Shown: piece by piece, positions 23,410 to 31,942 of the stretch
Position numbering within the stretch: the first letter of the stretch is position 1
How the letters are laid out: each line of letters begins with the position of its first letter
From: an uncultured Clostridia bacterium
GTDB taxonomy: Bacteria > Bacillota > Clostridia > Oscillospirales > Ruminococcaceae
Reading direction: 5' to 3'
Assembly: GCA_947631535.1 (NCBI GenBank)
Contig: CANRLU010000004.1
Location: 1 to 52,414, forward strand
DNA: 52,414 bases
Program-made: the position numbers and the translations under genes
Notes under the pieces: model-generated
Databases searched by the model: none
What the model was told of the DNA's origin: nothing
The model's input: only the letters and a program-made list of their open reading frames with translations

Positions 23410-26358
23410 ATGAAAAAGTGGGTAAAAAATTTGCTGTTGGGAGCGTGCCTGTTTTTGGTGGCGGCTGCCGCCGCGCTTATAGGGATAATCTATCTCAATT
23501 TTATCTCGAAGCGCATATATGAAGACAGTACCACCCATCTCGGCGAGATATACGGCCAGGTGGACCGCTCGTTAATGTCGTTTTCCGAGCGCAACTGGGG
23601 CCTGCTCAACAGCTGGAACGACTACATAACCCTTGCCGGCCCCGAGGTAGATATCGGCAAATATATCGACAGCAAAAAGGAATACTGGGGATTCTCTCAC
23701 TATTATTTCATAGCAAAAGACGGCTCGTATATGACCCCTCACGGCACCACCGGCAAAATGGAGCTCGACAACGAGTACGACCGGCTTTATACCGACAATC
23801 TGCCCGTTCTCTCCAGCCAGGACCTTTCGGAAGAAGAGCAGGAGATGATAGTGTTCATTATGCCCGAGAAGCACTCGGAATACAACGGCTTCGAATATGA
23901 CGCCGTCGCCATAAGCTATACCAACGCCGACCTCGCCGCTTCTCTCAACGTTGACGCCTTCTCGGGAAAGGCAAGGTGCTTCGTTATACACAGCGACGGC
24001 AGCGTTCTCCTGTCTACCCAGAACGGCGGCAGCGTGTTCGCGAATTATCTCACATACCTCAGAGCCGCTTCTGACCTCGACGATGGCACGCTCCAAAAAA
24101 TGCAGAGCGACTGGGAGAGCAAGACCTCCGGCACGGTGCAATGCAAAATAGGCGGAGTAACCCACTGCATACTCTATCAGCCGGTGGGATATCAGGACTT
24201 CGTTCTTTTGAGCGCCGTCCCGCAGAGCCTCATCAGCGCCGGATTCCTCTCGGTCCAGAAGACCACTTCCATAGTGCTTTTAACCATCTTCCTGCTCGTG
24301 GGGATCACCGTTACGGTACTTCTGTCGTTAAGAAGCTATAAAATGTCGAGGAAGAACAGAACGGAGCTTATGTACCGCGAAAGGATGTTCGACGTTCTTT
24401 CAAACAGTGTTGACGACATCTTCATTATGATAGACGCCGAAAACCACGACGTTGACTATATAAGCCCCAACACCGAAAGACTGCTCGGCATACCCGTTCA
24501 GGAGGTCCGCGAAGACATCAGAGTGCTCGAAAAATGCGCGGTCAACTTCAATATAGTCATACCCAAAGATGTGCTCGCGGCCATTCCCCTCAACGGAAGC
24601 AAATACTGGGAATGTGAATATATGCACCAGATCACCGGCGAGCGCCGCTGGTACAGAATGACCGTTTACCACATGAGCATACAGAACGTGAGAAAATACA
24701 TCAGCGTTATGTCGGACCGCACCCTTGAGCAGCAGATGAATCAGAAGCTCCAGGAGGCGCTGAACGCCGCGCAGAGTGCCAACGAGGCAAAGAGCAACTT
24801 CCTCTCGAATATGTCTCACGATATCCGCACCCCGATGAACGCGATTGTGGGATTCTCGGTGCTCCTTGAAAAGGACGCCGACCGGCCCGACAAGGTCAGG
24901 GAATATACCCGAAAGATCACCGCTTCGAGTCAGCACCTTTTAAGCCTGATAAACGACGTCCTCGATATGAGCAAGATAGAGAGCGGAAAAACTTCGCTCA
25001 ATGTAGACCGCTTCAGCCTGCCGCAGCTCCTTGAAGAGATCAGCATAATAATAATGCCGCAGGCAAAAGCCAAGAATCAGGACTTTAAGATACACGTTCA
25101 GGGCGCGCCGCCCGAGCAGCTCCTCGGCGATAAACTGAGGCTCAATCAGATACTTATAAACCTTCTCTCGAACGCGGTAAAATATACCCAGGACGGCGGG
25201 AAAATAGACTTTGTGGTGACCGAGCTTCCGCAGGCCGCGCCGCAGTATGCAAAGCTGAGGTTCTCGGTGAAAGACAACGGAATAGGCATGAGCGAAGATT
25301 TCGTGAAGCAGGTGTTCGATCCCTTCAGCCGCGAGATAAACTCCGTGACAAATAAGATCCAGGGCACCGGCCTCGGAATGGCGATAACCAAAAACCTCGT
25401 TGACCTTATGGGCGGCATCATCGACGTTAAGAGCAAGGTGGGTGAAGGAAGCACGTTTACCGTCGAGCTTTCGTTTGCCCTGCCCGAGCCCGAAGAAGCC
25501 GAAGAGTGGTTCAGGCAGAAGATAACAAGACTGCTCGTGGCCGACGACGAAGAAGAGATCTGCCTCGACATTAAGGAGCTTATGAGCGGCACCGGCGTGA
25601 ACGTCTCATTCGTCACCGAGGGAGCCGCTGCCGTGAAGGCTGCCGTTGAGGCGCACGAGCGCGGAGAGGACTTCCACGTTATACTTCTCGACTGGAAGAT
25701 GCCCGGAATGGACGGCGTTGAGACCGCCCGCCGCATACGCGAAGAAATAGGCGCGAGCGTGCCCATACTCGTTCTCACCTCTTACGACTGGAGCGACATA
25801 GAAAACGAAGCGCGAAGCGCGGGCATTAACGCTTTTATGCCGAAGCCCTTCTTTGCCTCGACATTCTGGCAGGTGATAAAGCCGCTCTTCTTTGAGCAGA
25901 ACGTTCAGCCTGCCGCCGGCGCCGAAGACGAGCACGTTATGGACGGGCTGCACTTCCTTGTCGCGGAGGACAACGAGCTCAACGCAGAGATACTCACCGA
26001 GATGCTCGAAATGGAGGGCGCAAGCTGTGAGCTTGCCGTAAACGGCGAAAAAGCGCTTGAAATGTTTGAAAGATCAGAGGTCGGGCAATACGATATGATA
26101 CTTATGGACGTTCAGATGCCGATTATGAACGGCTATGAGGCCACCCGCAGGATACGCTCCTGCAGTCACCCCGAGGCCAAGACCATTCCGATAGCCGCTA
26201 TGACCGCAAACACCTTTGCCGAAGACGTTCAGAACGCCCTCGACTCGGGAATGGACGGCCACCTTGCAAAGCCTATAAATATGGCTGCGGTGAGAGAGCT
26301 TGTGGGAAAGCTCGTGGGAAGAAAAGACGGGAAAAAACAGGAGGACACGAACAAATGA
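23410..26358 (+). CDS. hybrid sensor histidine kinase with two receiver domains
   Basis: The 982-residue protein senses an outside signal and phosphorylates itself. Transmembrane helices lie at about 8-32 and 285-307, enclosing an extracellular sensor of about 250 residues that looks Cache-like. A PAS domain follows (about 322-440), then the dimerisation domain with the phospho-accepting His470 in SHDIRTPMNAIVGF. The ATPase domain has NQILINLLSNAVKY, DNGIGMS and GTGLGMAI. Two receivers follow, with acceptors Asp761 (ILLDWKMPGMDG) and Asp900 (ILMDVQMPIMNG). There is no DNA-binding domain, so output must pass to another protein or through phosphotransfer. GGAGAG is the ribosome site. The stop overlaps the start of the sugar-binding lipoprotein (ATGA), so the two are made together, and the binding protein may present its ligand to this sensor. 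Confidence 0.95.
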   Translation: MKKWVKNLLLGACLFLVAAAAALIGIIYLNFISKRIYEDSTTHLGEIYGQVDRSLMSFSERNWGLLNSWNDYITLAGPEVDIGKYIDSKKEYWGFSHYYFIAKDGSYMTPHGTTGKMELDNEYDRLYTDNLPVLSSQDLSEEEQEMIVFIMPEKHSEYNGFEYDAVAISYTNADLAASLNVDAFSGKARCFVIHSDGSVLLSTQNGGSVFANYLTYLRAASDLDDGTLQKMQSDWESKTSGTVQCKIGGVTHCILYQPVGYQDFVLLSAVPQSLISAGFLSVQKTTSIVLLTIFLLVGITVTVLLSLRSYKMSRKNRTELMYRERMFDVLSNSVDDIFIMIDAENHDVDYISPNTERLLGIPVQEVREDIRVLEKCAVNFNIVIPKDVLAAIPLNGSKYWECEYMHQITGERRWYRMTVYHMSIQNVRKYISVMSDRTLEQQMNQKLQEALNAAQSANEAKSNFLSNMSHDIRTPMNAIVGFSVLLEKDADRPDKVREYTRKITASSQHLLSLINDVLDMSKIESGKTSLNVDRFSLPQLLEEISIIIMPQAKAKNQDFKIHVQGAPPEQLLGDKLRLNQILINLLSNAVKYTQDGGKIDFVVTELPQAAPQYAKLRFSVKDNGIGMSEDFVKQVFDPFSREINSVTNKIQGTGLGMAITKNLVDLMGGIIDVKSKVGEGSTFTVELSFALPEPEEAEEWFRQKITRLLVADDEEEICLDIKELMSGTGVNVSFVTEGAAAVKAAVEAHERGEDFHVILLDWKMPGMDGVETARRIREEIGASVPILVLTSYDWSDIENEARSAGINAFMPKPFFASTFWQVIKPLFFEQNVQPAAGAEDEHVMDGLHFLVAEDNELNAEILTEMLEMEGASCELAVNGEKALEMFERSEVGQYDMILMDVQMPIMNGYEATRRIRSCSHPEAKTIPIAAMTANTFAEDVQNALDSGMDGHLAKPINMAAVRELVGKLVGRKDGKKQEDTNK

Positions 26359-27635
26359 AAACAATAAAGGCCGCCGCGGCTGTTATTCTTGCGGCAGTCA
26401 CGGCATTTTTTGCCTGCGGATGCTCCGGCAGCAGCGAAGAAAACGGCTCCACGCTGACCGTTATGGGCAAAAAAAGCGATATGGAAAAAAGCTATATGTC
26501 GGCAGTATTCGAGATGTATGAAAAAGAGACTGGGAACAAGCTGAAAATAATCGAATTTGAGGATTCGGAGTTTGAGGTAAAGGCCTCGGAGAAGTTTAAG
26601 CAGGGCGATCTGCCCGACATATTTATGCACTTCAACAACGCCGACCTCAATCGCTTCAACGTATCGGAAAACTTTTATTATCTCAACGGTGAGAGCTGGG
26701 TCGGCGACCTTACCGACAGCGCGGCTGCCTATTGCGAAGACGGCAGCGGAAATCTTCTGGGGCTGCCCTTCTGGGAGAGCTCGGTGTCGGGCTGCTACTA
26801 CAACAAGACCCTGCTCGACAGTCTCGGCCTTAAGCCCGCGGCAACGCAGGCGGAGTTCGACGTTTTGTGCGGCACCCTCGCGGAGATAGGCTATACGCCG
26901 ATATGCTGGCCCGCCGACGGCTGCACCTGGATGTTCCAGTTCGGGCTCGACCCGATATTTGCCGACGACCCGCAGCTCCTTGAAAAGCTCAACCGCAACG
27001 AGATCACTTACGCCGAGATACCCGAGGTCGCGGATATGATAAGCTGGATCTCGGAAGCCGCGAAAAAGGGCTGGTTCGGACAGAAATACTCCGAGACCGG
27101 CTGGGACGACATAAGCACGGTTATGAGCTCGGGCGGTGCCGTGATGACCTTTATCTGGGACACCTGGTTTTATACCGACTTTGCGGGCGGCAGCTACACC
27201 GTTGACGATTTCGCGCTTATGCCGGTGTTTATGGGCACAGCCGACGAGGGCACCTATGAGGGCGGCAATCTTAATATGATGATGGCCAACAAAAACAGCG
27301 AAAATCTTGAAGAAGCCCTTGAGTTCCTTGAGTTCTGTGCCTCTCCCGAAAACTACGAACGCGCTTTCAGCGGGATATCCACGGTAAGCTGCTTTAAGGG
27401 ACAGACCACTAATATCCAGTCGGACATGGTCACCGAGGCACAAGCCTCCATAAGCGCAAAAGAACGCGTTTCGACTGCCGCCACGAGGATAATAGGCTAC
27501 AGCGCGGAAGACGTCGCCGAGGCTTTCAATTCGCTGCTGCGCGGCGGCACTGACGTCAGCGGCTGCGTTAAGCTGATGGACGAAAAGCGCATCGAAGAAG
27601 CGAAGGAGCAGGGCATCGAAGGCTTTGCGGAATAA
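26355..27635 (+). CDS. sugar-binding lipoprotein coupled to the hybrid kinase
   Basis: The 426-residue protein is a family 1 solute-binding protein. Its lipoprotein signal ends in FFACGC, so the mature form is tethered outside the cell. The body has the family pattern: YEKETGNKLKIIEFEDSEFE near the start, KFKQGDLPDIFMHFNNADL, the Gly/Trp-rich GLPFWESSVSGCYYNKTLLD, and GGAVMTFIWDTWFYTDFAGG in the second lobe. Its ATG overlaps the kinase stop codon and no permease or ATPase gene follows, only a terminator. It is therefore more likely a ligand-presenting sensor partner than a transport component, although a shared distant permease cannot be excluded. The ligand is unknown. Confidence 0.92.
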   Translation: MKTIKAAAAVILAAVTAFFACGCSGSSEENGSTLTVMGKKSDMEKSYMSAVFEMYEKETGNKLKIIEFEDSEFEVKASEKFKQGDLPDIFMHFNNADLNRFNVSENFYYLNGESWVGDLTDSAAAYCEDGSGNLLGLPFWESSVSGCYYNKTLLDSLGLKPAATQAEFDVLCGTLAEIGYTPICWPADGCTWMFQFGLDPIFADDPQLLEKLNRNEITYAEIPEVADMISWISEAAKKGWFGQKYSETGWDDISTVMSSGGAVMTFIWDTWFYTDFAGGSYTVDDFALMPVFMGTADEGTYEGGNLNMMMANKNSENLEEALEFLEFCASPENYERAFSGISTVSCFKGQTTNIQSDMVTEAQASISAKERVSTAATRIIGYSAEDVAEAFNSLLRGGTDVSGCVKLMDEKRIEEAKEQGIEGFAE

Positions 27636-27641
27636 TGATCT

Positions 27642-27676
27642 GCCCTCTGCCGGAATACGGCGGAGGGCGTTTTTTT
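27642..27676 (+). terminator. intrinsic terminator of the kinase-binding protein operon
   Basis: GCCCTCTGCCG and CGGCGGAGGGC pair around GAATA, followed by seven T. Confidence 0.93.
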
Positions 27677-27764
27677 GAAGGCTATGTGAAGTGCTAACAT
27701 TTGAGAATGGGCCGTATTTTTCGCCTGCCCTGCCCGGCAAGCAAAATAATTTTCTCTATTAAAC

Positions 27765-27792
27765 CAGCCGCCGGCTTTGCTGCCCGCGGCTG
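27765..27792 (-). terminator. probable terminator of the GH13 gene
   Basis: On the minus strand CAGCCGC and GCGGCTG enclose a 14-base loop and are followed by GTTTAATAG, 19 bases after the stop. The T run is weak. Confidence 0.5.
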
Positions 27793-27810
27793 TAATTTAT
27801 ATATCGCGGT

Positions 27811-29124
27811 TCAGCGCTCCGTCTTCCAGAAGTGGGCGCTGTAGGCTTTGAGGAGGCTTCCGCCGCCGAAATCGTGCTTTTCGCCGGTTATGAGGTCTGT
27901 TGCGGTGCCGCAGCCGGCGTCGAAGTGCGCCGCAAAGTCGCTGCCGTCGGCGTTCACCGCCACAAGCACCCTCTCGTTATCCGTCTTTCTCTCGAAAATG
28001 CACTGTTTATTCGTGAGCAAAACCGAACGGAATCCGCCGAAATTCAGAGCCTCGGAGTGTTTTTTTGCCTCGGCAAGACGCGATATGAAGTCGCAAAGAG
28101 AGTTCCACTTCGGCCCGTCAAAACAGGGTCGGAGCGCAGGGTCTCCCTCGCGCTTTTCGGCTTTTGCTCCCCATTCGCTGCCGTAGTAAACGCAGGGTAT
28201 CCCCGGCATACCGAAGACAAGCGCATAAATGAGCGGCAGATGCGCGGGGTTCTGCAATATACTCGCAACGCGGGTGACGTCGTGATTGTCGGCAAAGCTC
28301 AAAAGATGCTTGCCCTTGTAAAGTGTCCAATATTCGGGGCCGAACTGCCTCATCAGCGAGTGGTTTATCTCAAACATATTCATACTGTTGAAGCTGCTGA
28401 AAAGCCCCTTGTAGCACTCGTAGTTGGTGGCGGAGTGAAGCATCGAGCCGTTCACGAGGCGGTTATAGTCGCCGTGGAGCATTTCCCCGACGAGAAAGAA
28501 GTCGGGCTTAAGTCCGTCTGTAAACGAGCGGAGCCTGCGCAAAAAGTTTTCGTCAAGGCTGTATGCAACGTCGAGCCGCAGACCGTCGATGTCAAATTCA
28601 TCGACCCACTTTTTTACGCTCTCAAACAGGTAGCCGATAACGTCTTCATTGCGCAGGTTGAGCTTCACGAGGTCATAATTGCCCTCCCAGCCCTCATACC
28701 ACAGGCCGTCGTTATAGGGCGAATTCCCGCCGAAATCTATTCGGTGGAACCAGTTTACATATGGCGAGCGCTCGCGGTTTTGAAGAACGTCCCGAAAAGG
28801 CCCGAAGCCCCTGCCTACGTGGTTAAAAACGCCGTCAAGTATCACTCTTATGCCGTTTTCGTGCAGAGCGCGGCAGACCTCGGCAAAGTCGGAATTCGTG
28901 CCGAGGCGGACGTCGATCTTTTGATAGTCGCGGGTGTTGTAACCGTGAGTGTCGGACTCGAATACCGGCGAGAAATAAACGGCGTTTATCCCGAGCTTTA
29001 AAAGGTGGGGTATCCAGTCCTTTACTTTAAGTATGCGGTGAGCGGGCACGCCGTCGTTTTCAAACGGCGCTCCGCAGAATCCGAGAGGATATATCTGATA
29101 AAATACGCTTTCAAATGCCCACAT
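27811..29124 (-). CDS. GH13 alpha-amylase family enzyme (maltodextrin-acting)
   Basis: The 437-residue protein has the complete GH13 signature set: region I DGVFNHVG, region II GLRLDVAYS with the nucleophile Asp, region III FLVGEMLHGD with the acid-base Glu, and region IV FADNHDVTR. It begins directly with the barrel (FYQIYPLGFCGAPFEN) and lacks the extra N-terminal domain of neopullulanases. No signal peptide is present, so it probably breaks down maltodextrins or stored glucan inside the cell. AAGGAG precedes the ATG by 8 bases. It stands alone with its own promoter. The exact specificity (alpha-amylase, oligo-1,6-glucosidase-like or cyclomaltodextrinase) cannot be read. Confidence 0.95.
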   Translation of the reverse strand: MWAFESVFYQIYPLGFCGAPFENDGVPAHRILKVKDWIPHLLKLGINAVYFSPVFESDTHGYNTRDYQKIDVRLGTNSDFAEVCRALHENGIRVILDGVFNHVGRGFGPFRDVLQNRERSPYVNWFHRIDFGGNSPYNDGLWYEGWEGNYDLVKLNLRNEDVIGYLFESVKKWVDEFDIDGLRLDVAYSLDENFLRRLRSFTDGLKPDFFLVGEMLHGDYNRLVNGSMLHSATNYECYKGLFSSFNSMNMFEINHSLMRQFGPEYWTLYKGKHLLSFADNHDVTRVASILQNPAHLPLIYALVFGMPGIPCVYYGSEWGAKAEKREGDPALRPCFDGPKWNSLCDFISRLAEAKKHSEALNFGGFRSVLLTNKQCIFERKTDNERVLVAVNADGSDFAAHFDAGCGTATDLITGEKHDFGGGSLLKAYSAHFWKTER

Positions 29125-29152
29125 AGCTGTTCTCCTTTTTTATGCTTATCAG

Positions 29153-29181
29153 AATATACCATTTTGCTGGGGAAAAGTCAA
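29153..29181 (-). promoter_or_regulatory. promoter of the GH13 gene
   Basis: On the minus strand TTGACT and TATATT are separated by 17 bases, 29 bases upstream of the ATG. Confidence 0.7.
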
Positions 29182-29233
29182 GATGGGGGTGCGGCTGCAA
29201 TAATGTGTAAAGTGATAAAAATGCAGAGAGCAG

Positions 29234-29264
29234 CAAAAAACCGTTTTAAGCTTGTACTTTAAAC
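29234..29264 (-). terminator. probable terminator of the tubulin-like/VWA operon
   Basis: On the minus strand GTTTAAAG and CTTAAAAC pair with one mismatch, followed by GGTTTTTTGC. It lies just after the stop of the channel gene, the last of the six. Confidence 0.5.
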
Positions 29265-29269
29265 AGATA

Positions 29270-31366
29270 TCAGTGATTGCTGAAGATGATAAGCTTATCT
29301 TTAGAAGACAGCTCTACTTCAATGTCGTCCTGATTGCCTGAGAAAATGACCATCTTTCCGTTGGGGCCGGTATACCCTAAAACAACCGCCTTATTGTCGG
29401 CAGGTGAAGCCTTATACACGCTCCAGATCAACTCCCTTGCCGTGCAACGTCCGGGTATCTTGCCGTCCTCGAAGAATAGGTTTACTTCCTTGACGTACAG
29501 TTCCTTGCTCTTAAAAGCTTCTGCCTCTTCTTCATCATAAGTCAAGATATCGGAGTAGAATTCAAACAGTGCCTGTTTGCGGCCTATCTGCGTCACCATT
29601 TTGCTTATATAGCGATTGCTTATTACAACATTGTCAACGCTGTAGTTGTGGACAACGTCGTAGTTCTTCGGGTTTAATATTTCAACGATGACGTCGATGC
29701 TTTCTCGGTCGAAATCAGGGCGATTTTTAAGCCGCTCAAAAATGATGTCCTGAACATAGATCAGATATGTCAATGCTGCGGAATCTATATCTTCGGTGGT
29801 AGTATAGTCATCGGACAGTATAAGAAGGCTTGTATTGCCGTCATAACTGTCAATAGCCTGTTCTATTGCTTCTTTTATTTTTGGGGCATTATATACATCA
29901 GCGGGTACTGTTTTGGTCACATAGGGGTATTTTCGATAATTGTCCAGACGCTCCAAACTTTTTGCGTCATCGATCACCGTTATGTTCAGAATTTCTTTTT
30001 CGGATTTATTGTGCTCGCCGCGGAACGCAGAAAAACCGTTCATAATATCCTGGCATTTGCTGTTATGGCCGATTATAACAATGTTTCTATGAAGCATTTG
30101 ATATTTGTAGTTCAATTCTACATTTAACGTATTTTCAGCAGGCTCGCAGACGCGCTCACTGTCGTCATTTGAATTGGAAACGGTAAATGCATAAGTTCCC
30201 GAAGCCGTTTCCATAATGGTAAGCGGTATCGCATAACTATGTGTACGCATATAATCCTCCGTAGCCTTTTCGATGTCGTCTTCCATCGGCACCGGCTTAA
30301 AGAAGAACTCGGCTCCTCTGTTTGAAAACAGCTCGCTGTATACGGTGTTGAGCTCCGGCATAATAGAGAACTGCGAAAGGATCTGGCCGAGAACTTTATT
30401 AACATACACGGGGATTATATGGCATTTCGCCAGCCGTTCTTTATGCTGAATTATTCTTTCGACCAAAGACGCGGTCCAGTTATCCTCGACCTCTACAATA
30501 ATGGTCTGGTGGTCAGCGGATTCCTCGCTCGAAGTCATCTGCGCGACCTGGACCAAGGTCTTTATAGTGTTGGTATTGCCCTTTTCGAGCTCTTCGCGGC
30601 GCTCGATGTTCCCGTATCGGCAGACCTCGTTCTGAATTTCTTTTGTCAGCAAAATGACGCTTGCAGCCTGCGAAATGGAAATGTCATTCAGCTGCTTTGT
30701 GGAATATGTTTCGCCCTCTCTGACTATGACCGTAATACGGTTTTTTGTACGGTGTTTCAGATAATACGGGATCTTTCTCAGCGCAGGCAGCTTCTGACAT
30801 TCTTTTTTGAGAAGCATCTGATCGTTCCTGATCGAGGTGGACAGACGGTCCCCTATTTCACGCTCGATTTCGGAAGCATCTTGGCTTGCGAGGATAACAA
30901 CGGTTTCACGCTTTCCGGTATAAAGAAGGTCGTTTATTATTTCCGAAGCTCTCGAATTCCAGTTTAAGATAACGGTATGCCCCGACACTTTGAGCGCTCT
31001 GTTGCCGGATTGGGAATTTTCAATAAACGTTGAAATATAGTTCGTGACATAACCGACGACCGCGCCCGTGAATGTGATCATTCCGGTAATTACCGTTAAG
31101 ATGCATACGATAATGAGCACGACGCTCGTCTCTCCGATATCGGTGATAACGTTGCTTATGCACCCGGCATCAAGTACCATGCTTATTGTATAATAAACGG
31201 ATACCCAGAAGCCCGAGTCGGAGAGAGAATACGGCGACAGCCACGAAATAATTGCGGCCGCTCCGGCAAACAGGGCAAGATTGAGTATCAAAATCATTAT
31301 GAGTATTGCAAGTGACGGATTTTTTACAACAAAAACACTGATTTTTTCTTTTAACTTTTTGTACAT
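29270..31366 (-). CDS. CASTOR/POLLUX-like ion channel with RCK/TrkA-N domains
   Basis: The 698-residue protein has two N-terminal transmembrane helices (about 18-44 and 85-112). Between them lies a pore-like segment YYTISMVLDAGCISNV, whose L-D-x-G resembles the filter region of the CASTOR/POLLUX family. Next comes a Rossmann-type domain starting ALKVSGHTVILNWNSRASEI, and a second near MLHRNIVIIGHNSKCQDIM. Such proteins are tetrameric cation channels gated by cytosolic RCK domains; plant members work in calcium signalling. The ATG at 31366 follows a TTG at 31369 that could also start the protein; GAGG lies 7-10 bases upstream. It is the sixth gene of the VWA/tubulin-like operon, 105 bases after the lipoprotein gene. 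Ion selectivity is not shown. Confidence 0.78.
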   Translation of the reverse strand: MYKKLKEKISVFVVKNPSLAILIMILILNLALFAGAAAIISWLSPYSLSDSGFWVSVYYTISMVLDAGCISNVITDIGETSVVLIIVCILTVITGMITFTGAVVGYVTNYISTFIENSQSGNRALKVSGHTVILNWNSRASEIINDLLYTGKRETVVILASQDASEIEREIGDRLSTSIRNDQMLLKKECQKLPALRKIPYYLKHRTKNRITVIVREGETYSTKQLNDISISQAASVILLTKEIQNEVCRYGNIERREELEKGNTNTIKTLVQVAQMTSSEESADHQTIIVEVEDNWTASLVERIIQHKERLAKCHIIPVYVNKVLGQILSQFSIMPELNTVYSELFSNRGAEFFFKPVPMEDDIEKATEDYMRTHSYAIPLTIMETASGTYAFTVSNSNDDSERVCEPAENTLNVELNYKYQMLHRNIVIIGHNSKCQDIMNGFSAFRGEHNKSEKEILNITVIDDAKSLERLDNYRKYPYVTKTVPADVYNAPKIKEAIEQAIDSYDGNTSLLILSDDYTTTEDIDSAALTYLIYVQDIIFERLKNRPDFDRESIDVIVEILNPKNYDVVHNYSVDNVVISNRYISKMVTQIGRKQALFEFYSDILTYDEEEAEAFKSKELYVKEVNLFFEDGKIPGRCTARELIWSVYKASPADNKAVVLGYTGPNGKMVIFSGNQDDIEVELSSKDKLIIFSNH

Positions 31367-31442
31367 CAATATGTTCCTCGCTTTTCGGATTGTATATGGA
31401 AATTACGGCTCTGATTTTATCGGCCGTTTAGAGACGCGCTTT

Positions 31443-31470
31443 CAAGCCCCTACCTATTGGCGGGGGCTTG
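31443..31470. repeat. hairpin between the lipoprotein and channel genes
   Basis: CAAGCCCC and GGGGCTTG pair around a 12-base loop, directly after the lipoprotein stop codon. On the minus strand no T run follows, so it may be an RNA-processing or partial stop signal that lowers channel expression. Confidence 0.55.
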
Positions 31471-31474
31471 TGTT

Positions 31475-31942
31475 TTACATATCGATCGAGAGCTTTGAGA
31501 TATACCAGACCTCATTTTCTCTTATGCACCTGAAAGTTGCCGGCTTATTCTGCTCAACGCCGTCCGAAATATATGTAACGGTTGCCGTACCGGTAGCCTC
31601 ATTTCCCGTAACGTCTACGGTGTTGATTTTGATCTCTACCGTTGTAAAGAAATCACTTGTCCCGAAGAGCGAATTGTCAAACAGGATATTCGCCAGCGAC
31701 TGTATTATCTCTTCGGAGGATTTCGATGTAAACAGCCCGACCAATCCGGCCGCCGTCTCTATAGCATCCGCAACTTTCGGGTTGATGCAGTCCAGCATTT
31801 CTTCGGTATCAAGCTCGTGACAGGACTCCTCAAACCTGTTCATAAGCTTTCTGATATCGATTTTTGAGGTGTCACAGGCTGTCAGCGAAAGAGCTATTGC
31901 GGCGACTATGAATATCGCCAAAGTCTTCTTTATAAATGTCAT
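31475..31942 (-). CDS. small lipoprotein of unknown function
   Basis: The 155-residue protein has a lipoprotein signal (MTFIKKTLAIFIVAAIALSL, lipobox LTAC). The mature part starts with a helical stretch (LMNRFEESCHELDTEEMLDC) and ends in a beta-rich half (VEIKINTVDVTGNEATGTAT, then ENEVWYISKLSIDM). This recalls the NTF2-like or DUF4878-type lipoproteins of Firmicutes. Its ATG overlaps the stop of the 1952-residue gene (ATGA), so the two are translationally coupled and the lipoprotein probably joins the same envelope complex from the outer side. A hairpin follows its stop codon. Confidence 0.85.
   Translation of the reverse strand: MTFIKKTLAIFIVAAIALSLTACDTSKIDIRKLMNRFEESCHELDTEEMLDCINPKVADAIETAAGLVGLFTSKSSEEIIQSLANILFDNSLFGTSDFFTTVEIKINTVDVTGNEATGTATVTYISDGVEQNKPATFRCIRENEVWYISKLSIDM

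Noticed and set aside
26229-27740. 503-codon open frame on the minus strand opposite the kinase end and second binding protein
   Set aside because: It is antisense to two well supported genes and crosses their terminator; no motif was found.
27832-29001. 389-codon open frame opposite the GH13 gene
   Set aside because: GH13 carries all four catalytic regions on the minus strand; this frame is its shadow.
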